This document shows, in pieces, positions 6,140-8,868 of a stretch of DNA of 8,868 nucleotides. A model generated the notes under the pieces. The model was not told where the DNA came from and made no database searches. It saw nothing but the letters and a program-made list of their open reading frames with translations. The DNA is from Betaproteobacteria bacterium (GTDB lineage: Bacteria > Pseudomonadota > Gammaproteobacteria > Burkholderiales > SG8-39): positions 1-8,868 of the forward strand of contig SHXL01000114.1 in the NCBI GenBank assembly GCA_009693345.1, given 5' to 3'. The position numbers and the translations under genes were made by a program. Every line of letters starts with the position of its first letter. The first letter of the stretch is position 1.

Positions 6140-6147
6140 TTCGAGTT

Positions 6148-8223
6148 TCATGTGGCGAGCCTGGAAAGGTCCGCAACGCGGTTCATGGCTTCGCGCAGGT
6201 CGCGCAGCAGGGCTAAGCGCCCGTGCCTGAGCTTGTCGTCCTCGACCATCACCATGACTTTTTCAAAAAACGTGTCGACCGGCGCCTTGAGGACCGAAAA
6301 GCTCATCAGATAACCCGTGTAGTCGCCCTTTTCGTAAAGAATTTTCGCCTTCTCCGAGGTCGAACGCACGGCCTCGTGCAATGCTCGTTCCGCAGGCTCC
6401 TTGAGTTCGCCCGGCTCCGCATTTGCAAAGGATTCGCCCTTGGCTTCCGCCTGCTTGAGAATGTTCACGATCCGCTTGTTGGCAGCGGCAAGGCTTTCCG
6501 CTTCCGGCAGCGCCTGGAACGCCTTTACGGCATCCAACTGCTGCGGAACTACGCCCAGATTGACAGGACCTTTGCTCAGGACGGCATCCACCTGCAGGGT
6601 GGAAAAGCCCTGCTCCTTCAGGTAACCGGTAAAGCGGTCGTACACGAACTGGATAAGTTCGACCGGCGCCTTGCTCTTGAACGGTTCGAAAGCCGCCTTC
6701 GCCAACTCGGTCAGCGACAGATGCAGCCGGTTCTCGACCAGAATTCGCACCACGCCGAGCGCGGCGCGCCGCAGGCCGAATGGGTCCTTGTCGCCGGTCG
6801 GCTGCTGGCCGATGCTGAACAGGCCCGCGATGGCGTCCAGCTTGTCGGCCAGCGCAACTGCGCAGGCGATCGGGCCTTCGGGGAGCTTGTCGCCGGCAAA
6901 GCGAGGCAGATAATGCGCCTCGATCGCATTCGCGACGGCCGCGGGCTCCTCGTCGTGCGCGGCGTAGTAGCGGCCCATCGTTCCCTGCAACTCGGGAAAT
7001 TCCCCAACCATCCCCGTAAGCAGATCCGCCTTGGCCAACCATGCCGCTCTCTCGGCAAGTCCCGCGTCGCATTTCAATGCGCGGGCAATTTTCCCGGCGA
7101 GCAGCTGGATCCGCTCCACGCGCTGGAGCTGGTTGCCAAGCTTGTTGTGGTAGATCACCTTCTCCAATAGCGGCACGCGTGCTTCCAGCCGGACCTTGCG
7201 GTCCTGGTTGTAAAAGAACCGCGCATCCTCGAGCCGCGGCCGCACCACGCGCTGGTTGCCGCCGATGATGTGGCTCGGATCCGCGATCTTCATGTTCGAG
7301 ACGATGAGGAACTTCGGCAGCAGCCGGCCCCCGGCATCGAACAGCGGGAAGTACTTCTGGTTCTGCCGCATGGTGAGGATCAGGCATTCCTGGGGAATAT
7401 CGAGGAACGCCGGATCGAACCCGCCGACGTAGACGTTCGGGTGCTCTACGAGCGCCGTCACTTCATCGAGCAGCGGCTGGTATTCGCCCAGGCCGGCGCC
7501 ATGGTGCCGCGCTTGCGCCAGCAGCTGCCTGTCGATCTCCGATTTTCTCCTGGAGAAGTCCGCGACCACCATGCCCTGCTCGAGGAGCGTGGCTACGTAG
7601 GCGTCCGCGTTCGTGATGCTGATATGGCTCTCGCCCATGAAGCGGTGACCGCGGGTGCTGTTACCGGATTTCACGCCAAGCACCGTGCCGGGCACCCGGC
7701 GCGTGCCGTGAAGCATGACGAGGCCGTGCACCGGGCGCACGAATTGCGCGTCACCGGATCCCCAGCGCATCATCTTCGGCACCGGCAGGCGCCGAAGCGC
7801 CTCCTCTACTTTGAGTTCGAGATCCGTGTCGAGGCGGCCGCCTTTGGCAAGGTCGCGATGCGCAAACATTTCCTGCTTGCCGTCACTCACGCGGATCAGT
7901 TGATCGACCGCGACGCCTCTTTTCCTGGCGAACCCGAGGAGGGCTTTCGACGGGTTTCCGGAAGCGTCCAGTCCGGCCTTGACCGGCGGTCCCTTGACGA
8001 CAACCTCGCTGTCGGGCGCGACTTCCCTGACATTGGAAATGCTGACGGCAATACGGCGCGGCGTGGCGAAGATGCTTGCAGCGCCGTCATCGGCGATGAA
8101 GTTGTCCCGCTTCAGTTCGGCGTAGAGATTCCAACCGAACACGCCGGCCAGCTCCTTGAGCGATCTCGGCGGCAGTTCCTCGGTGAGCAGTTCGACCAGC
8201 AGCGTGGCTTCCGTGTTTCCCAT
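6148..8223 (-). CDS. glyS: Glycyl-tRNA synthetase beta subunit
   Basis: GlyS is the large subunit of the alpha2beta2 bacterial glycyl-tRNA synthetase. It binds tRNA-Gly while GlyQ forms glycyl-adenylate. The 691-residue product (E. coli 689) begins with LLVELLTEELPP (8-19), the family's N-terminal signature. It then has FATPRRIAV (52-60), the MRWGSGDAQFVRPVH block (152-166), TMRQNQKYFPLFD (284-296), the central KADLLTGMVGEFPELQGTMG (398-417), ADKLD (459-463) and GDKDPFGLRRAALG (477-490). The C-terminal part is the helical DALR-type anticodon-binding domain (about 580-691). The start is ATG 8223, only 2 nt after the glyQ stop, with AAGG about 10 nt upstream inside glyQ. This tight spacing suits equal production of the two subunits. 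No key block is missing. Confidence 0.97.
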   Translation of the reverse strand: MGNTEATLLVELLTEELPPRSLKELAGVFGWNLYAELKRDNFIADDGAASIFATPRRIAVSISNVREVAPDSEVVVKGPPVKAGLDASGNPSKALLGFARKRGVAVDQLIRVSDGKQEMFAHRDLAKGGRLDTDLELKVEEALRRLPVPKMMRWGSGDAQFVRPVHGLVMLHGTRRVPGTVLGVKSGNSTRGHRFMGESHISITNADAYVATLLEQGMVVADFSRRKSEIDRQLLAQARHHGAGLGEYQPLLDEVTALVEHPNVYVGGFDPAFLDIPQECLILTMRQNQKYFPLFDAGGRLLPKFLIVSNMKIADPSHIIGGNQRVVRPRLEDARFFYNQDRKVRLEARVPLLEKVIYHNKLGNQLQRVERIQLLAGKIARALKCDAGLAERAAWLAKADLLTGMVGEFPELQGTMGRYYAAHDEEPAAVANAIEAHYLPRFAGDKLPEGPIACAVALADKLDAIAGLFSIGQQPTGDKDPFGLRRAALGVVRILVENRLHLSLTELAKAAFEPFKSKAPVELIQFVYDRFTGYLKEQGFSTLQVDAVLSKGPVNLGVVPQQLDAVKAFQALPEAESLAAANKRIVNILKQAEAKGESFANAEPGELKEPAERALHEAVRSTSEKAKILYEKGDYTGYLMSFSVLKAPVDTFFEKVMVMVEDDKLRHGRLALLRDLREAMNRVADLSRLAT

Positions 8224-8225
8224 GG

Positions 8226-8868
8226 CTACGGCGCCTTGACCATCGGAAAGCCCAGGCGTTCGCGCGATTCGTAGTAGGCCTGGGCGACGGCGCGGGCGAG
8301 GGCGCGGACGCGGCCAATGTAGGCGGCGCGCTCAGTAACCGAGATCGCGCCGCGCGCATCGAGCAGGTTGAAGGTGTGCGACGCCTTCAGAACCATTTCG
8401 TACGCCGGCAGCACGCATTGGGCGTCGATCAGCCTTTTTGCCTCTTGTTCAAAGTTCTTGAACAAATCAAAAAGCAATTCGACATTCGACAATTCGAAGT
8501 TGTAGCGTGATTGCTCGACTTCGTTCTGCTTGTAGACATCGCCGTACGTGACGCCGGGCGTCCAGACCAGATCGTAGATGGAATCCTTGCCCTGGAGGTA
8601 CATCGCGAGGCGTTCCAGGCCGTAGGTGATTTCCCCGAGCACGGGCTTGCAGGCGAGCGAGCCGACTTCCTGGAAGTAGGTGAACTGGGTGATTTCCATG
8701 CCGTCCAGCCAGACTTCCCACCCGAGGCCCCAGGCGCCGAGGGTGGGCGATTCCCAGTCGTCCTCGACGAAGCGGATGTCATGCTCCAGCGGATTTATTC
8801 CCAAATTCCCTAGAGAATCCAGAGACAAATCCTGGATATCGGGGGGCGAAGGCTTCAGCGCCACCTGG
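8226..8868 (-). CDS. glyQ: Glycyl-tRNA synthetase alpha subunit, C-terminal two thirds (5' end outside window)
   Basis: GlyQ is the catalytic, class II subunit that makes glycyl-adenylate and works with GlyS. The frame runs off the window edge: its first full codon is CAG at 8867-8865, and the GTG that follows (VALKPSP) is internal, matching the QFQVVIKPSP region of E. coli GlyQ. About 213 residues of an expected ~300 are present. Visible blocks are IRFVEDDWESPTLGAWGLGW, GMEITQFTYFQ, EITYGLERLAMY (class II motif 3), TYGDVYKQNEVEQS and SFN-type TFNLLDARGAISVTER. The stop is TAG at 8228-8226. Two patches, around 8440-8515 and 8793-8831, are AT-rich and use codons (TCT, CTA, ATA, AAT, TTG, CTT) unlike the rest of the operon. 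The reading frame is intact through both. Confidence 0.97.
   Translation of the reverse strand, partial: QVALKPSPPDIQDLSLDSLGNLGINPLEHDIRFVEDDWESPTLGAWGLGWEVWLDGMEITQFTYFQEVGSLACKPVLGEITYGLERLAMYLQGKDSIYDLVWTPGVTYGDVYKQNEVEQSRYNFELSNVELLFDLFKNFEQEAKRLIDAQCVLPAYEMVLKASHTFNLLDARGAISVTERAAYIGRVRALARAVAQAYYESRERLGFPMVKAP
8445..8465. repeat. Inverted repeat in glyQ (8-bp arms, 5-nt spacer)
   Basis: TTGTTCAA at 8445-8452 and TTGAACAA at 8458-8465 are perfect reverse complements around a 5-nt spacer. They lie in the AT-rich patch of glyQ and encode LFKNFEQ. No T-run or operator context was seen, so this may be chance. Confidence 0.6.

Noticed and set aside
5311..6216. 301-codon plus-strand open frame opposite plsC and gmhB
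   Set aside because: It spans two conserved genes on the other strand and shows no family motif.
7270..8274. 334-codon open frame on the plus strand, opposite glyS
   Set aside because: It lies fully antisense to the clearly conserved glyS, has no recognisable domain, and its Arg/His-rich composition is typical of GC-rich shadow frames.
8785..8835. AT-rich segment in glyQ as an internal promoter for glyS
   Set aside because: On the minus strand a TTGTCT-like element has no well-spaced -10 box, and the segment codes for conserved GlyQ residues; too weak to call.
1..8868. Mobile element, defence island or other novel accessory system
   Set aside because: All nine genes belong to well-known core families, intergenic space totals about 59 bp, and no terminal repeats, integrase, transposase or tRNA boundary is visible.

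Overview
This is a GC-rich, almost completely coded stretch of Gram-negative housekeeping chromosome. The proteins and the gene order (lptD-surA-rsmA facing gloA, with glyQ-glyS-gmhB-plsC-YgjP-type peptidase-gloA on the other strand) point to a betaproteobacterium. This rests on recall of family sequences and synteny, not on a database search. Only about 59 of 8868 bases lie between genes, and no stretch above 22 bases lacks a gene. I see no RNA genes, insertion sequences, CRISPR arrays, phage genes or attachment sites.

Plus strand, 1-3772: the 3' two thirds of lptD (LPS insertion into the outer membrane), then surA (periplasmic chaperone for outer-membrane proteins, LptD being a classic client), then rsmA (16S rRNA dimethyladenosine transferase, TTG start). 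The gaps are 5 and 19 nt, so this reads as one operon whose promoter lies upstream of the window. In the well-known enterobacterial order pdxA sits between surA and rsmA; here it is absent.

Minus strand, 8868-3747: glyQ (5' end beyond the window), glyS, gmhB, plsC, a YgjP/DUF45-type zinc metallopeptidase and gloA, with gaps or overlaps of 2, 22, -4, -37 and 11 nt. This is one tightly packed operon that starts outside the window. It joins glycyl-tRNA charging (GlyQ/GlyS), LPS inner-core heptose synthesis (GmhB), phospholipid synthesis (PlsC), a putative peptidase and methylglyoxal detoxification (GloA). The two operons converge and their last genes, rsmA and gloA, overlap by 26 bp within coding sequence.

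The shared theme is envelope building (LptD, SurA, GmhB, PlsC) next to translation (RsmA, GlyQS). I find no convincing undescribed system. The points worth a second look are fine-scale: a lone C-terminal cysteine in LptD, convergent coding overlap with no terminator, a 12-bp palindrome over the gmhB start codon, an H-X4-E variant of the PlsC catalytic motif, a short GmhB zinc loop, and AT-rich rare-codon patches in glyQ.
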